Assembly (NCBI RefSeq): GCF_900106035.1
Contig: NZ_FNUC01000004.1
Coordinates: 1,364,001-1,428,000 of the forward strand
Direction of reading: 5' to 3'
Source of the DNA: Jiangella alba
Lineage (GTDB): Bacteria > Actinomycetota > Actinomycetes > Jiangellales > Jiangellaceae
Length of the DNA: 64,000 bases
A model generated the notes under the pieces. The model was given only the letters and a program-made list of their open reading frames with translations, made no database searches and was not told the DNA's origin. The position numbers and the translations under genes are program-made. How positions within the stretch are numbered: the stretch's first letter is position 1; each line of letters starts with the position of its first letter. Positions 53,101-60,697 of this stretch are shown piece after piece.

Positions 53101-53531
53101 GCGAGCCGGTCGCGACCGCCGTCACCGCGGTGGACGGCAGCTGGCACGCGGCCGTGCCCGTCGCCGTCGGCCCGAACGAGCTGACCGCCGTCGCCGCCAA
53201 CGCCGCCGGCGAGTCTGCCGCGTCCGCACCGGCCGCCGTCGAGCGGTGGGAACCGGAGTGGAACGTGCAGGGCAGCGGCCGGGTCCGGCCGGTCACGCTG
53301 GCCTTCGACGGCCCGTCCGCGTCCGGTGCGCCCGCCGACGCCGCCGTCCTCGTCGTCCGCGACGCGACCGGCGCCGAGGTGGCCCGGCACGACCTGCGCT
53401 GGGCCGGCGTCCGGTACCTGCACGTGCTGTCCGGACTAGCCGGCGGCACGTACACGCTGAGCGCCGAACTCGACGTCGACGGACTGCCGCTCCTCGTGCC
53501 CGGCCCCGACGTGTCTCTCCCGGGCCCTTGA
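44193..53531 (+). CDS. Giant secreted subtilase with PQQ-like propeller and five tandem ~373-aa repeats
   Basis: 3112 aa. Signal peptide ends near AMASA (residue ~31). Residues ~85-215 form a propeptide; ~250-545 a bacillopeptidase F-like S8 domain with Asp269, His311 and Ser487 (ISGTSMATPHATG). Residues 550-705 hold two carboxypeptidase-regulatory-like (CarD) domains, 710-1075 a seven-bladed PQQ-like propeller (seven LDAxTGxxxW-type motifs), 1077-1235 two more CarD domains. Then five Rossmann-like modules start at residues 1237, 1609, 1984, 2360 and 2732, the first four each followed by two CarD domains. An Ig-like domain (~2929-3015) ends the protein. No LPXTG or other sorting signal. ATG with an AGGGCGGT site. 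Likely an extracellular or surface protease; its target is unknown. Confidence 0.92.
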   Translation: MPVRTLFGRSSAVLLALLLALGVVPPTAMASASLPVRAAVTKAADATDGVPADLTAGLPIDPAGFGAGPDTDAASGGSTADGESAAPAGVEEAVRTAAADGGAVPVIIRLRDQADLAAVAERADDAATAAAEDARASLRSAGPEAERDVAERARAARAETVVTELQDTAGATQPAVLDLLAGRGATAVTPYWIFNGIAATVDAATLAALEGHPDVQSVELDEEITLEEPIEPGPGEPLLPSWSLEKIHAPDVWGEYGVRGEGVVVGIMDGGADGGHPALSASWRGTTGDPAQSWYVPTGENYPAPGDGGGHGTHVTGSIVGTAPGELTGVAPGATWIAAKIFRDSGSTTESIIHDGFQWMLAPGGDPAAAPDVVNNSWGSDAGGATTFWDDVAAWEAAGIVPIFANGNNGPAPGTVGSPGSFPHAIGIGATDVNDVVASFSSRGPAVWDGERYRKPQVSAPGAQIRSTWPRDLPDGEDGYHTISGTSMATPHATGVVALMLSANPDLSIDDVRALLEDTARTEPHMGDLPNDTYGAGIVDAFAAVTRAAYSGTIAGSVTDGDGDPLGGVTITAGGDTTTTADDGTYALPTAAGDHDVTAAAYGYVTATAQVTVAIGETTTLDPRLDTAATHAFTGTVTGPGGPVAHARVTLGGTPLDPAVTGADGGFGFDDVAAGTYTVRVTAAGHQPRTHELTLDGDARLDIALDALDQPTDPGWTQYQNNATRNGMSGDALAAETLRPSWTAAAGSAVTFASPVIAGGRVFLGSDAGRLSAYDAGTGERLWSHQTGDALRGTPAVAGDLVVTGGGLDGGLVGLDAATGQQRWAVPTPGRLTVYTAPSVVDGVVYAATGPSQDREDTVFALDAATGEQLWATDVGTSVFAGPAVGEGLAIVGNADDGELIALDAATGAVRWTLARERDYFIGGASIVDGTVFVPTTDGDGGGSLLAVDAATGTLRWEAATHGDGQGSTPAVYGDLVIAGSHGLGLVVAYDRETGDQVWQYAVSGAVSASVMVTDDGFVVGGSQLDFRIWALDASTGELAWEATAGGNVTTSPAYADGLLVSADVRGSVFAFHPTGAIRGTATGPDGPVAATVRIEETGAETTADPDTGAFELTEPPGTYTVTVASYGLSTHTERVELAAGATVTIDAALTAVETGAVGGIVHDEAGAALAGVTVTLAGTPLDPATTGDDGGYGFDEVAAGTYTVTAELPGYAPLRQRVTVAAGQTATADLTLTRYEVAVVGDDRGRILAVLEDLGFAAQATDYADVTARPGDFEVVVANGADGTEPGQEAFDAFLAATDAAGTSVVWLDQWSLGWGAINHLIDYTGDPQDAPDELSGSGRVSLLPTAEHPLTAGLPLGERTELLVTGSAWSAFSGYSGVTVAELHTDETGAAGGGIGYAPRGTGSAHVLLGSLAAAASWGVPDDDWLPPAFTVLGNAVRYAADARFGAVTGTVSDETGAPLAGVTVAAGGQDATTGDDGGYRLLLEPGDHTVRFTRPGSTPVEQNVTVTAGGTLTVDATLAGSGLGAIRGTVTSGRDGAPVADAQVAVTGTGLTTSTDAAGTYALADVPGGTYELRVSAAGHFTATAAVEVVAGQEAVADVELAPSPRVGVIGDYGGDGIVALLTAAEIAAEPIAFSDAARVGEFDLVVFNDPPDPGAATFLGFLDAMDAAQVSGLFPDDRFSSDGGVRLLRKYLGDPAGTTPISDEGLVSFAPTRPDHPLFAGLSAQPEILLADRFSAAIVGYSGTPLAHTVTETGGDRGVGAAFTARTPGSVHLLLSGLAATVLQSPAEDWTDEGRALYVNAVRWAAAPGLGSVEGTVRGADGVPVPATIGVAQTGRTVTADAAGAYVVPLEAGDYTLRISAFGYKPAEHAVTVARNGVTTLDVELTPADTGTIRGRITGEADITGPSALGDPIAGATVALLGTSLTTTTADDGTYALGLVEPGDYELEVVADGHVRTRVDVTVEIGAETAADAELRSSPSVGVLDDYQGRLAAYLTYWGYEPRALTWADTAAVGDLDLVVGNFASFSGFDPGAAGWAAFDDALNRASVPAIWLDQYGRGAFRYLSGYDGDPGAEGEGRDDGAVTASAAVPEHPLLAGLPGTFPLVEADAEYSWFDDFSGTTVATVRGDDGSGGGLAGVRHRGARAVDVLLGTLSVSSYGYPAYGTQAGLAWAPEAERLLRNALGYALDGERLGAEVRGTLTDAAGTALTGTVTVAETGETVPARSGDGSFVVPLAPGRWTLRAESFGHVTAEAPVTVAAGQVLTRPIALAARPAGTLAGTVVGPDGAAVGGARVELLGTPLATTTAADGTFTVPGVPADTWTLRVTAPGFQAAERPVTVPDGATATVDVRLRASLPIAVVKDLSASITGLLQGEGYAVEQVSGAQLAGLAERVGDFRLIVFNGTVLTSERAAFGAVADAAEAAGVSVVYAGQWGGYAIGALSGLRGDPAEVAYDFVPETVEVVPSAAHPIFAGYAPGEPIPLLVNPGGNQQYLTWSGYSGTTVGSLRAADGTALGDAFGYRFTSGTSVEILLGGLAASSYGRPGDRWTDAAADLYLNAVAWATEARQAQVTGVVTADGAPVGGATVTAAEAAVSTTTAADGAYVLGLAAGTHTIRVEAFGYAPATQTVEVPASGTVTLDVALTPLPRGSVAGVVTSGGEPVAGAVLTATGPDGWTATTGDTGAYTVDDLLEGAYTVTVTADGHLPATASVTVTADATATLDVTLEPLDVGVLGDVGGAVTGFLRSEGVAAAPLDWTVAAGSLDGYEVVVVNGGEPDRATFDGMLTAADAAETSLVFTGTWGVGQGGVRLLEAYTDRVVVGAHGYGDGPVTITGFDPAHDLFAGLSDPATLITDGGYYSALASYAGRPLASLASPVDGIAAGYDWRTARSVEVVLSASAVTGAVGPGLGWTDDGERLLLNAVDWARDATLTAPGAPSLTAPAVTVTGTVEASGAADWPSTVTVLAGGEPVATAVTAVDGSWHAAVPVAVGPNELTAVAANAAGESAASAPAAVERWEPEWNVQGSGRVRPVTLAFDGPSASGAPADAAVLVVRDATGAEVARHDLRWAGVRYLHVLSGLAGGTYTLSAELDVDGLPLLVPGPDVSLPGP

Positions 53532-53535
53532 GCCG

Positions 53536-53587
53536 CTTTGCAATGAGCACCGATACGCACCGGTGCCTATCGGTGCTCATTGCAAAG
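53536..53587. terminator. Long perfect hairpin after the giant subtilase gene
   Basis: A 20-bp perfect inverted repeat (53536-53555 with 53568-53587, arms beginning CTTTGCAATGAGCACC) encloses a smaller palindrome GCACCGGTGC. It begins 4 bp after the stop codon. No T-run follows, so it may be an intrinsic terminator of the actinobacterial, U-less kind, or a mobile repeat. The next gene starts 65 bp later in the same direction. Confidence 0.6.
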
Positions 53588-53652
53588 GCCCGTCGCCCAC
53601 CCCGGCCAGGGGCGCAGACATCGCAGCCGGCCGGCAGGGTAGGAATGGAGGC

Positions 53653-55119
53653 ATGAGTGCGGACAGAGAGCGTGCCGTGGTGTCCGGGGTGCCGACCGAC
53701 CTGCTGATCGGCGGGCAGTGGCGAGCCGCGTCGTCGGGCGAGCGGTTCCCCGTGGAGGACCCGTCCACCGGCGAGGTCGTCACCACCGTCGCCGACGCCA
53801 CCGTCGACGACGGCCTGGCGGCGCTGGCCGCGGCCGCCGAGGCGCAGGCCTCGTGGGCCGCCACCCCGCCCCGCGAACGCGGCGAGCTGCTGCGTCGCGC
53901 CTTCGAGGCCGTCACCGCGCAGTCCGACGATCTCGCGCTGCTGATGACGCTGGAGATGGGCAAGGCGGTCAAGGAGTCGAAGGCCGAGATCGCCTACGCC
54001 GCGGAGTTCCTGCGCTGGTTCTCGGAGGAGGCCGTGCGGGTCAGCGGCGGCTACTCGGTCGCGCCCGCGGGCGGCAGCCGGCTGCTGACGATGAAGCAGC
54101 CGGTCGGGCCGTCGTTCTTCATCACGCCGTGGAACTTCCCGATGGCCATGGGCACCCGCAAGATCGCCCCGGCCATCGCGGCCGGCTGCACCATGGTGGT
54201 CAAACCGGCGCACGAGACGCCGCTGTCCATGCTGGCGCTGGCCCGCATCCTGCAGGAGGCAGGCCTGCCCGACGGCGTCCTCAACGTCATCCCGACGTCG
54301 TCGAGCGGCGCGGTGTCCGAGCCGATCATCCGCGACCCGCGGCTGCGCAAGCTGTCGTTCACCGGGTCCACGGCGGTCGGGCGCACGCTGATCGAGCAGT
54401 CCGCCCAGCAGGTGCTGCGCGTCTCGATGGAGCTCGGCGGCAACGCGCCGTTCCTCGTCTTCGCCGACGCCGACCTCGACGCCGCCGTCGACGGCGCCAT
54501 GCTGGCCAAGATGCGCAACGTCGGCGAGGCGTGCACCGCGGCCAACCGCTTCCACGTCCACGAGTCCGTCGCCGCCGAGTTCACCGACAAGCTGGCCGAG
54601 CGGATGGCGGCACTGCGGGTCGGCCGCGGCACCGACGACGGCGTCGACGTCGGCCCGCTGGTCAGCGAGAAGCAGCGCGGCACCGTCGAGGAACTGGTCG
54701 CCGACGCCGTCGACCGCGGCGCGAAGGTCGTCACCGGCGGCGGCCGCACCGGCGACGCCGGCTACTTCTACCAGCCCACCGTCCTCGCCTCCGTCTCCGA
54801 CGACGCCCGGCTGCTGACCGAGGAGATCTTCGGCCCGGTCGCGCCCGTCACCACCTTCTCGACCGACGACGAAGCGGTGGCCCGCGCCAACGCCACGGAG
54901 TACGGGCTGGTCGCGTACGTCTTCACCCGCGACCTGCAGCGCGCCCTGCGGGTCAGCGAAGGGCTCGAAGCCGGCATGGTCGGCCTCAACGCCGGCATCG
55001 TCTCCAACCCGGCCGCCCCCTTCGGCGGCGTCAAGGCCAGCGGGTTCGGCCGCGAGGGCGGCGCCGAGGGGATCGAGGAGTACCTCGAGACCAAGTACGT
55101 GGCGATCAGCCTTCCCTGA
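53653..55119 (+). CDS. NAD(P)-dependent aldehyde dehydrogenase, succinate-semialdehyde type (GabD-like)
   Basis: 488 aa; ATG behind GGAGGC. Catalytic motifs MELGGNAPFLVFADADLD (Glu) and GEACTAANRFHV (Cys), NAD-binding FTGSTAVGR, and the GabD-like PSFFITPWNFPMAMGTRKIAPAIAAGC. The C-terminus ends in the usual GREGGAEGIEEYLETKYVAI. Oxidises succinate semialdehyde or a related aldehyde. Isolated from other GABA genes, so the physiological aldehyde is uncertain. Confidence 0.93.
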   Translation: MSADRERAVVSGVPTDLLIGGQWRAASSGERFPVEDPSTGEVVTTVADATVDDGLAALAAAAEAQASWAATPPRERGELLRRAFEAVTAQSDDLALLMTLEMGKAVKESKAEIAYAAEFLRWFSEEAVRVSGGYSVAPAGGSRLLTMKQPVGPSFFITPWNFPMAMGTRKIAPAIAAGCTMVVKPAHETPLSMLALARILQEAGLPDGVLNVIPTSSSGAVSEPIIRDPRLRKLSFTGSTAVGRTLIEQSAQQVLRVSMELGGNAPFLVFADADLDAAVDGAMLAKMRNVGEACTAANRFHVHESVAAEFTDKLAERMAALRVGRGTDDGVDVGPLVSEKQRGTVEELVADAVDRGAKVVTGGGRTGDAGYFYQPTVLASVSDDARLLTEEIFGPVAPVTTFSTDDEAVARANATEYGLVAYVFTRDLQRALRVSEGLEAGMVGLNAGIVSNPAAPFGGVKASGFGREGGAEGIEEYLETKYVAISLP

Positions 55120-55134
55120 CGTCCCGGCCGCGGA

Positions 55135-55650
55135 TCAGGTGCCGACGGTGCCGTCGATGGCCTCGCGGAGGAGATCGAGGTGGCCGCAGTGCCGCGCGGT
55201 CTCCTCGACGAGTTGCAGGACGGCGTAGCGCAGGTCGAACTCGTGTCCCTCCCGGCGGGCGACGTCGTCGAGGGAGTGGGTGGCGATGAGCTCGTTGGAG
55301 CGGGCGCACTCGGCGAGGTAACTGCGGACGATGGCGGCCAGCGTCTCGCCCGGCTCGAGCTCGAACCCGCCGTCGTCGCCGGCCCAGGGGTCGGTGACCT
55401 CGGGCAGCGCCGCGAAGGTGAACGCGAACCACCACCGCTCGACGCCCATGAGGTGGCGGACGATGCCGGCCGGGGTGAGCGTGCTGGGCGGGACGGGTGC
55501 CGTGGTGGCCTGCGCCAGGCTCAGCCCGGCCACCTTGTTGACGATGGTCTCGCGCAGGAAGTCGAGGCGCAGGACCAGAGCTTCACGCTCGCCCGCATGC
55601 AACGGCGGCACGACACGCTCGAGCGGCACCACCGAATCGGCGTCGGTCAT
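55135..55650 (-). CDS. DinB-family protein (DUF664-like)
   Basis: 171 aa; ATG behind GAGGTGAGG. Four-helix-bundle DinB motifs with metal-binding histidines: GIVRHLMGVERWWF (first His) and LQLVEETARHCGHLDLLREAIDG (two late His). These proteins include mycothiol- or bacillithiol-dependent transferases and uncharacterised DNA-damage relatives. Convergent with the aldehyde dehydrogenase (15-bp gap). The specific thiol or substrate cannot be told. Confidence 0.9.
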   Translation of the reverse strand: MTDADSVVPLERVVPPLHAGEREALVLRLDFLRETIVNKVAGLSLAQATTAPVPPSTLTPAGIVRHLMGVERWWFAFTFAALPEVTDPWAGDDGGFELEPGETLAAIVRSYLAECARSNELIATHSLDDVARREGHEFDLRYAVLQLVEETARHCGHLDLLREAIDGTVGT

Positions 55651-55729
55651 CGGCCTCACCTCGTGAGACGACCGTAGCGGACGTCGGGGACAGAAGACCG
55701 GCGAAGCGCCCGGCAACTCACATCACGAT

Positions 55730-55745
55730 TTGAAGAATTCTTCAA
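55730..55745. promoter_or_regulatory. Probable ArsR operator
   Basis: TTGAAGAATTCTTCAA is a perfect 16-bp palindrome, AT-rich in a GC-rich setting, ending 8 bp before the first possible ATG of the ArsR gene. It lies where a repressor would block transcription of the ArsR-SulP pair and possibly the divergent DinB gene. Similar AT-rich dyads with ...TTGAA/TTCAA arms are known for SmtB/ArsR proteins. Confidence 0.75.
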
Positions 55746-55753
55746 TTGCGCAG

Positions 55754-56107
55754 ATGATGTACTTCATGCCGGTCCCGCTACACCACGCCAAGGCGGAGTT
55801 CTTCCGCATGCTCGGCCACCCGGTCCGCATCCGGGTCCTCGAGCTGCTCCAGGACGGCCCCGTGCCGGTGCGCGAGCTGCTCGACGAGCTCGACGTCGAG
55901 CCGTCGAACCTCTCGCAGCAGCTGGCGGTGCTGCGCCGCTCGGGCATCGTCACGTCCACCCGCGAGGGCTCCACCGTCGTGTACGCCATGGCCGGGCCGG
56001 ACGTCGCCGACCTGCTGCGCGCGGCCCGCCGCATCCTCACCGAGCTGCTGGCCGGGCAGCGCGAGCTCCTGCAGGAGCTGGAAGAGGAAGCCGCCGCCGC
56101 CCGATGA
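55754..56107 (+). CDS. ArsR-family transcriptional regulator
   Basis: 117 aa from the first of several close ATGs (55754, 55757 and 55766; no clear ribosome-binding site, possibly leaderless). Winged helix: AEFFRMLGHPVRIRVLELLQDGPVPVRELLDEL, recognition helix PSNLSQQLAVLRRSGIVTS and wing REGSTVVYAMAG. No CVC metal motif or other cysteines, so a metal sensor is unlikely. A charged helical tail (ELLAGQRELLQELEEEAAAA) follows. Its stop overlaps the SulP gene (ATGA), so it probably represses its own operon through the adjacent palindrome. Confidence 0.93.
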   Translation: MMYFMPVPLHHAKAEFFRMLGHPVRIRVLELLQDGPVPVRELLDELDVEPSNLSQQLAVLRRSGIVTSTREGSTVVYAMAGPDVADLLRAARRILTELLAGQRELLQELEEEAAAAR

Positions 56108-57774
56108 GCCGGGTGTGGTCCCGGCTGCGGTCGGTCCTGCCCACCCGCGCGGACCTCGTCAGCATGCGCCGCCAGCCCCGGCGCGACCTGCTGGCCGGCG
56201 CCACCGTCGCGATCGTGGCGCTGCCGCTCGCGCTCGGGTTCGGCATCTCGTCCGGGCTGGGCGCGGCCGCCGGCATCGCGACGGCGGTGGTCGCGGGCGC
56301 GGTCGCGGCGCTGTGCGGTGGCTCGAATCTGCAGGTCTCCGGGCCGACCGGCGCGATGACGGTGGTGCTGGTGCCGATCGTGCACCAGCACGGCGCCGAC
56401 GGCGTGCTGATGGTGGGCCTGCTGGCCGGGCTGTTGCTCCTGGCGCTGGCGCTCGCGCGGGCCGGACGGTACATGGCGTACGTGCCGGCGCCGGTGGTCG
56501 AGGGGTTCACCATCGGCATCGCCGCGGTCATCGCGCTGCAACAGGTGCCGGCCGCGCTCGGGGTGCCGGTGCCGGACGGCGACCGCGTCGTCCTGGTGGC
56601 CGTCGAGGCGGTGCGCGACTTCGCCGCCGCGCCCGACTGGGTCGCCGCCGGCCTGGCCCTCGGCGTCGCGGCGCTCATGCTGGCGGGTGCGCGCTGGCGG
56701 CCGTCCGTCCCGTTCTCACTGCTCGCCGTCGTCGTCGCCACCACGGTCGCCGAGCTGGCCTCGTTCGACGTCGCGCGCATCGGCGCGCTGCCGTCGGGGC
56801 TGCCGGCGCCGTCGCTGGGCTTCGCCGATCCCGCGATGCTGCCCGACCTGCTCGCCCCGGCCGTCGCGGTGGCGGCGCTGGCCGCGCTGGAGTCGCTGCT
56901 GTCGGCCACCGTCGCCGACGGCATGAGCGTCGGCCAGCGGCACGACCCGGACAAGGAGCTGTTCGGCCAGGGCCTGGCCAACGTCGCGGCGCCGCTGTTC
57001 GGCGGCGTCCCGGCGACGGCGGCCATCGCCCGGACGGCGGTGAACGTGCGCTCCGGCGCGGCGTCGCGGCTGGCGGCGCTCTCGCACGCGGTGCTGCTCG
57101 CCCTGGTCGTCTTCGTGGCCGCGTCGGTGGTCGGACGGATCCCGCTGGCGGCGCTCGCCGGGGTGCTGCTGGCGACGGCGGTGCGCATGGTCGAGGTCGG
57201 CTCGGTGCGGGCGATGCTGCACGCGACCCGCGCCGACGCCGTCGTGCTGGTGCTGACCGCGGTCGCCACGCTCGCGCTGGACCTCGTGCAGGCCGTCATC
57301 CTCGGCCTGGTCGTGGCCGGCGCGCTCGCCCTGCGCGCCGTCGCCCGCAACGTCCGTCTCGACGAGGTCCCGCTGCACGACGACATCCCGGACGATCACG
57401 GCGAGGAGGAGCGGGCGCTGCTGATGTCGCACGTCGTGGCGTACCGGCTGGACGGCCCGCTGTTCTTCGCCGCCGCGCACCGCTTCCTGCTGGAGCTGTC
57501 CGAGGTCGCCGACGTGCGGGTGGTGATCCTGCGGATGTCGCGGGTCACGACCATCGACGCCACCGGCGCGCTGGTGCTCAAGGACGCGATCGAGCGGCTG
57601 GAGCGCCGGCACGCCGTCGTGCTGGTGTCGGGCCTGCGCGGCGGCCACGCCCGGCCGCTGGACCGGCTGGGCGTCATCTCCCGGCTACGCGACCAGGGCC
57701 GGGTGTTCGCGACGACGCCCGAGGCGATCGGGTACGCGCACGGACTGCTGGCCGCCGGTCAGAGCAGCCGGTAG
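56104..57774 (+). CDS. SulP-family inorganic anion transporter with STAS domain
   Basis: 556 aa. About 12 membrane helices with SulP marks: RRDLLAGATVAIVALPLALGFGI, GLLAGLLLLALAL, and GGVPATAAIARTAVNVRSGAASRLAAL (conserved N-terminal-domain half). The cytoplasmic STAS domain is at residues ~435-545 (RVTTIDATGALVLKDAIERLE). Transports sulfate, bicarbonate or another anion. Expressed together with the ArsR regulator, and overlapping the convergent HAD gene by 16 bp at its 3' end. Confidence 0.93.
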   Translation: MSRVWSRLRSVLPTRADLVSMRRQPRRDLLAGATVAIVALPLALGFGISSGLGAAAGIATAVVAGAVAALCGGSNLQVSGPTGAMTVVLVPIVHQHGADGVLMVGLLAGLLLLALALARAGRYMAYVPAPVVEGFTIGIAAVIALQQVPAALGVPVPDGDRVVLVAVEAVRDFAAAPDWVAAGLALGVAALMLAGARWRPSVPFSLLAVVVATTVAELASFDVARIGALPSGLPAPSLGFADPAMLPDLLAPAVAVAALAALESLLSATVADGMSVGQRHDPDKELFGQGLANVAAPLFGGVPATAAIARTAVNVRSGAASRLAALSHAVLLALVVFVAASVVGRIPLAALAGVLLATAVRMVEVGSVRAMLHATRADAVVLVLTAVATLALDLVQAVILGLVVAGALALRAVARNVRLDEVPLHDDIPDDHGEEERALLMSHVVAYRLDGPLFFAAAHRFLLELSEVADVRVVILRMSRVTTIDATGALVLKDAIERLERRHAVVLVSGLRGGHARPLDRLGVISRLRDQGRVFATTPEAIGYAHGLLAAGQSSR

Positions 57775-58349
57775 GTCTTGCACGCGTCGGTGAGGTCGCT
57801 CGCCGACGTGAACAGGTGCGCCCGCATGCCCACCGCCGCCGCGCCGCGCACGTTCGGCGCGGCGTCGTCGAGGAACAGCACGGACGACCGGTCGACGCCC
57901 AGCACCCGCAGCACGTGCATGAACACCCGCAGGTCGGGCTTGGCCACCCCGATCTCGGCCGAGTTGAACACCTGGTCGAAGTCGTCGGCGATGCGCAGTT
58001 CGGCCAGTTCGGCGCCGACGCGGTCGGTGCCGTTGGTGAGCAGGCAGACCCGCAGGCCCGCGACCCGCAGCTTGCGCACGATGCCGAGCACCTGACGGTC
58101 GACGGTCGGGCGCTGCGTCGACCACGCGGTGGCGGCGACCGGGCCGATGGTGGCGGCGACGTGGTCGACCCACTGCGCGCGGGTGATGCCGCCGGTGACG
58201 ACCTTCTGCAGCAGCCGCGGCTCGAACGCCGTTTCGTACAGCTTGCCCGGCGGCAGCCCGGATCCCTTCTCGATCGCCTCCGTCGCCGCCTGGTCGTAGT
58301 GGCGCACCACACCGTCGAGGTCGAGCAGAAGGACGTCGATCAGACCCAT
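57759..58349 (-). CDS. HAD-superfamily hydrolase (haloacid-dehalogenase-like phosphatase)
   Basis: 196 aa. Motif I DLDGVV (two Asp), motif II VCLLTNG, motif III/IV with Lys (GVAKPDLRVF) and VLFLDDAAPNVRGAAAVGM. A subfamily I small cap is present between motifs I and II. Likely hydrolyses a phosphorylated metabolite. Overlaps the SulP gene's 3' end by 16 bp in the opposite orientation; a short gap of 61 bp separates it from thiG upstream. Confidence 0.92.
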   Translation of the reverse strand: MGLIDVLLLDLDGVVRHYDQAATEAIEKGSGLPPGKLYETAFEPRLLQKVVTGGITRAQWVDHVAATIGPVAATAWSTQRPTVDRQVLGIVRKLRVAGLRVCLLTNGTDRVGAELAELRIADDFDQVFNSAEIGVAKPDLRVFMHVLRVLGVDRSSVLFLDDAAPNVRGAAAVGMRAHLFTSASDLTDACKTYRLL

Positions 58350-58410
58350 GTGGACGAATCGTGCCAGGAACGATCATCCGGCGACAGCCGGACTCCGGTA
58401 CCCGGGACGG

Positions 58411-59418
<1,008 letters not shown>

Positions 59419-59422
<4 letters not shown>

Positions 59423-60576
59423 GTGGGTCCTCCCGTCACAGTCGCGGCGAACCGGCGCGGGTCCGCGGCCGCGGCCCACTCGGGCACCGTTCCCGCACCG
59501 TATCGAGCCGCGAGCGCCGACGCGGTGAGCGGCGCGAGCAGGATCCCGTTGCGGTAGTGACCGGTCGCCAGCAGCAGGCCCGGAATGCCGGAATCGCCGA
59601 TGAGTGGCAGGTTGTCGGGGCTGCCGGGACGGGCCCGCGCGGTCAGCTCCGTCAGCGGCAGCTCGTCGATGCCGGGGACCAGCGCCCGCGCGTCGCGCAG
59701 GACGGCGAACGTCCCGCCCGCGGTGACCTGGCGGTCGTCGGGCTGCTCCTCGCTGGTGGCGCCGACGACGACCTCGCCACCGTGCCGCGGCACCAGGTAG
59801 ACGGCGCGCGCCTGCACGAAGCCGCGGACCACGCGGCCGAGCGCGAACCCCGGCTGCCCCGACGCGTCGAGCCGCAGGATCTGCCCCTTGACCGGGCGGG
59901 TCGGCACGCCGGCGAGGCCGGGCAGCGCGCGGGCCAGCTCACGGCTGGCCCAGCCGGCCGCCAGCACCACCGACCCGGCCCGGTGCCGCGTGCCACGGTC
60001 GTCGACCACGCCGCCCACCCCGCCCGACGGCGTCAGGCTCAGCTCGGCGACCCGGCGGCGCACGACCGCCACGCCCCGGTCGGCGAGCACGGCCAGCAGC
60101 GCCGCGTGCACCCGCCGTGGGTCGACCTGGTGCTCGTCGGCCGTCCACGTGGCGCCGGCCAGCCGCGGGCCGAGCAGCGGCTCCATGCGCCGGGCGTCGT
60201 CGACCGAGATCTCCTCGATCGGCAGTCCCAGGCCACGGCGCAGCGTCAGCAGCCGGCGCAGCTGCTGCCGGTCGCCGGAGTCGTACGCGACGGTCAGCGT
60301 GCCGGTGCGCCGGAACGCGAGGTCGGCGCCGGTGGCGTCGGACAGCTCGGCGGCGAACTCCGGCCACGCCCGCGCGGACGCCACGTTCAGCGCCGTCAGG
60401 TGGTCCTCGCCGAAGTCGGCCTCGGTGACGTCGGCCAGCATGCCCGCGGCCGCGTGGGTGGCGCCGTCGCCGGGCGCGGGGTCGAGGCACGCGACCCTCA
60501 GGCCGAGCCGCGACAGCCGCCACGCGACGGCGGCGCCGATGATGCCGCAGCCGACCACGGCCACGTCGACACTCAC
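59419..60576 (-). CDS. thiO: Glycine oxidase, thiamine biosynthesis
   Basis: 385 aa from GTG with a GGAGGGAG site that lies in the 3' end of the riboswitch. FAD-dependent oxidase of the DAO family that makes dehydroglycine for ThiG. N-terminal VAVVGCGIIGAAVAWRLSRLGL (GxGxxG), THAAAGMLADVTEADFG, ADEHQVDPRRVHAALLAV, and the C-terminal GLLLATGHYRNGILLAP. It is the first gene of the thiOSG operon and is controlled by the TPP riboswitch. Confidence 0.95.
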
Positions 60577-60582
60577 GATGCT

Positions 60583-60663
60583 CCCTCCGCTGGCATGACC
60601 CAGTTCAGGTTCGACGGTCGGCCCGCTGGCCCTCTCAGCCCTGCCGTCAGGGCTCCCGTGCGC
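60583..60663 (-). ncRNA. TPP riboswitch (THI element) before thiO
   Basis: Read on the minus strand: CACGGGAGCCCUGACGGCAG, then GGCUGAGAGGG, then ACCGUCGAACCUGAACUGG and GUCAUGCCAGCGGAGGGAG. These are the conserved P3/P4 CUGAGA and GAACCUGA blocks of the thiamine pyrophosphate aptamer in the right order. The thiO ribosome-binding site (GGAGGG) is part of the terminal block, so TPP binding should close it and stop translation. This puts thiO-thiS-thiG under feedback control. Confidence 0.92.
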
Positions 60664-60697
60664 TTCCACGGTACCCCGCCCGTGGCAGACTCCGGCT

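Noticed and set aside
53536-53587. Classical Rho-independent terminator
   Set aside because: The stem is perfect but no T-run follows on either strand; kept as a terminator-like hairpin only.
55754-56107. Arsenic resistance regulator
   Set aside because: No CVC or other cysteine metal site and no ars transporter or reductase nearby.
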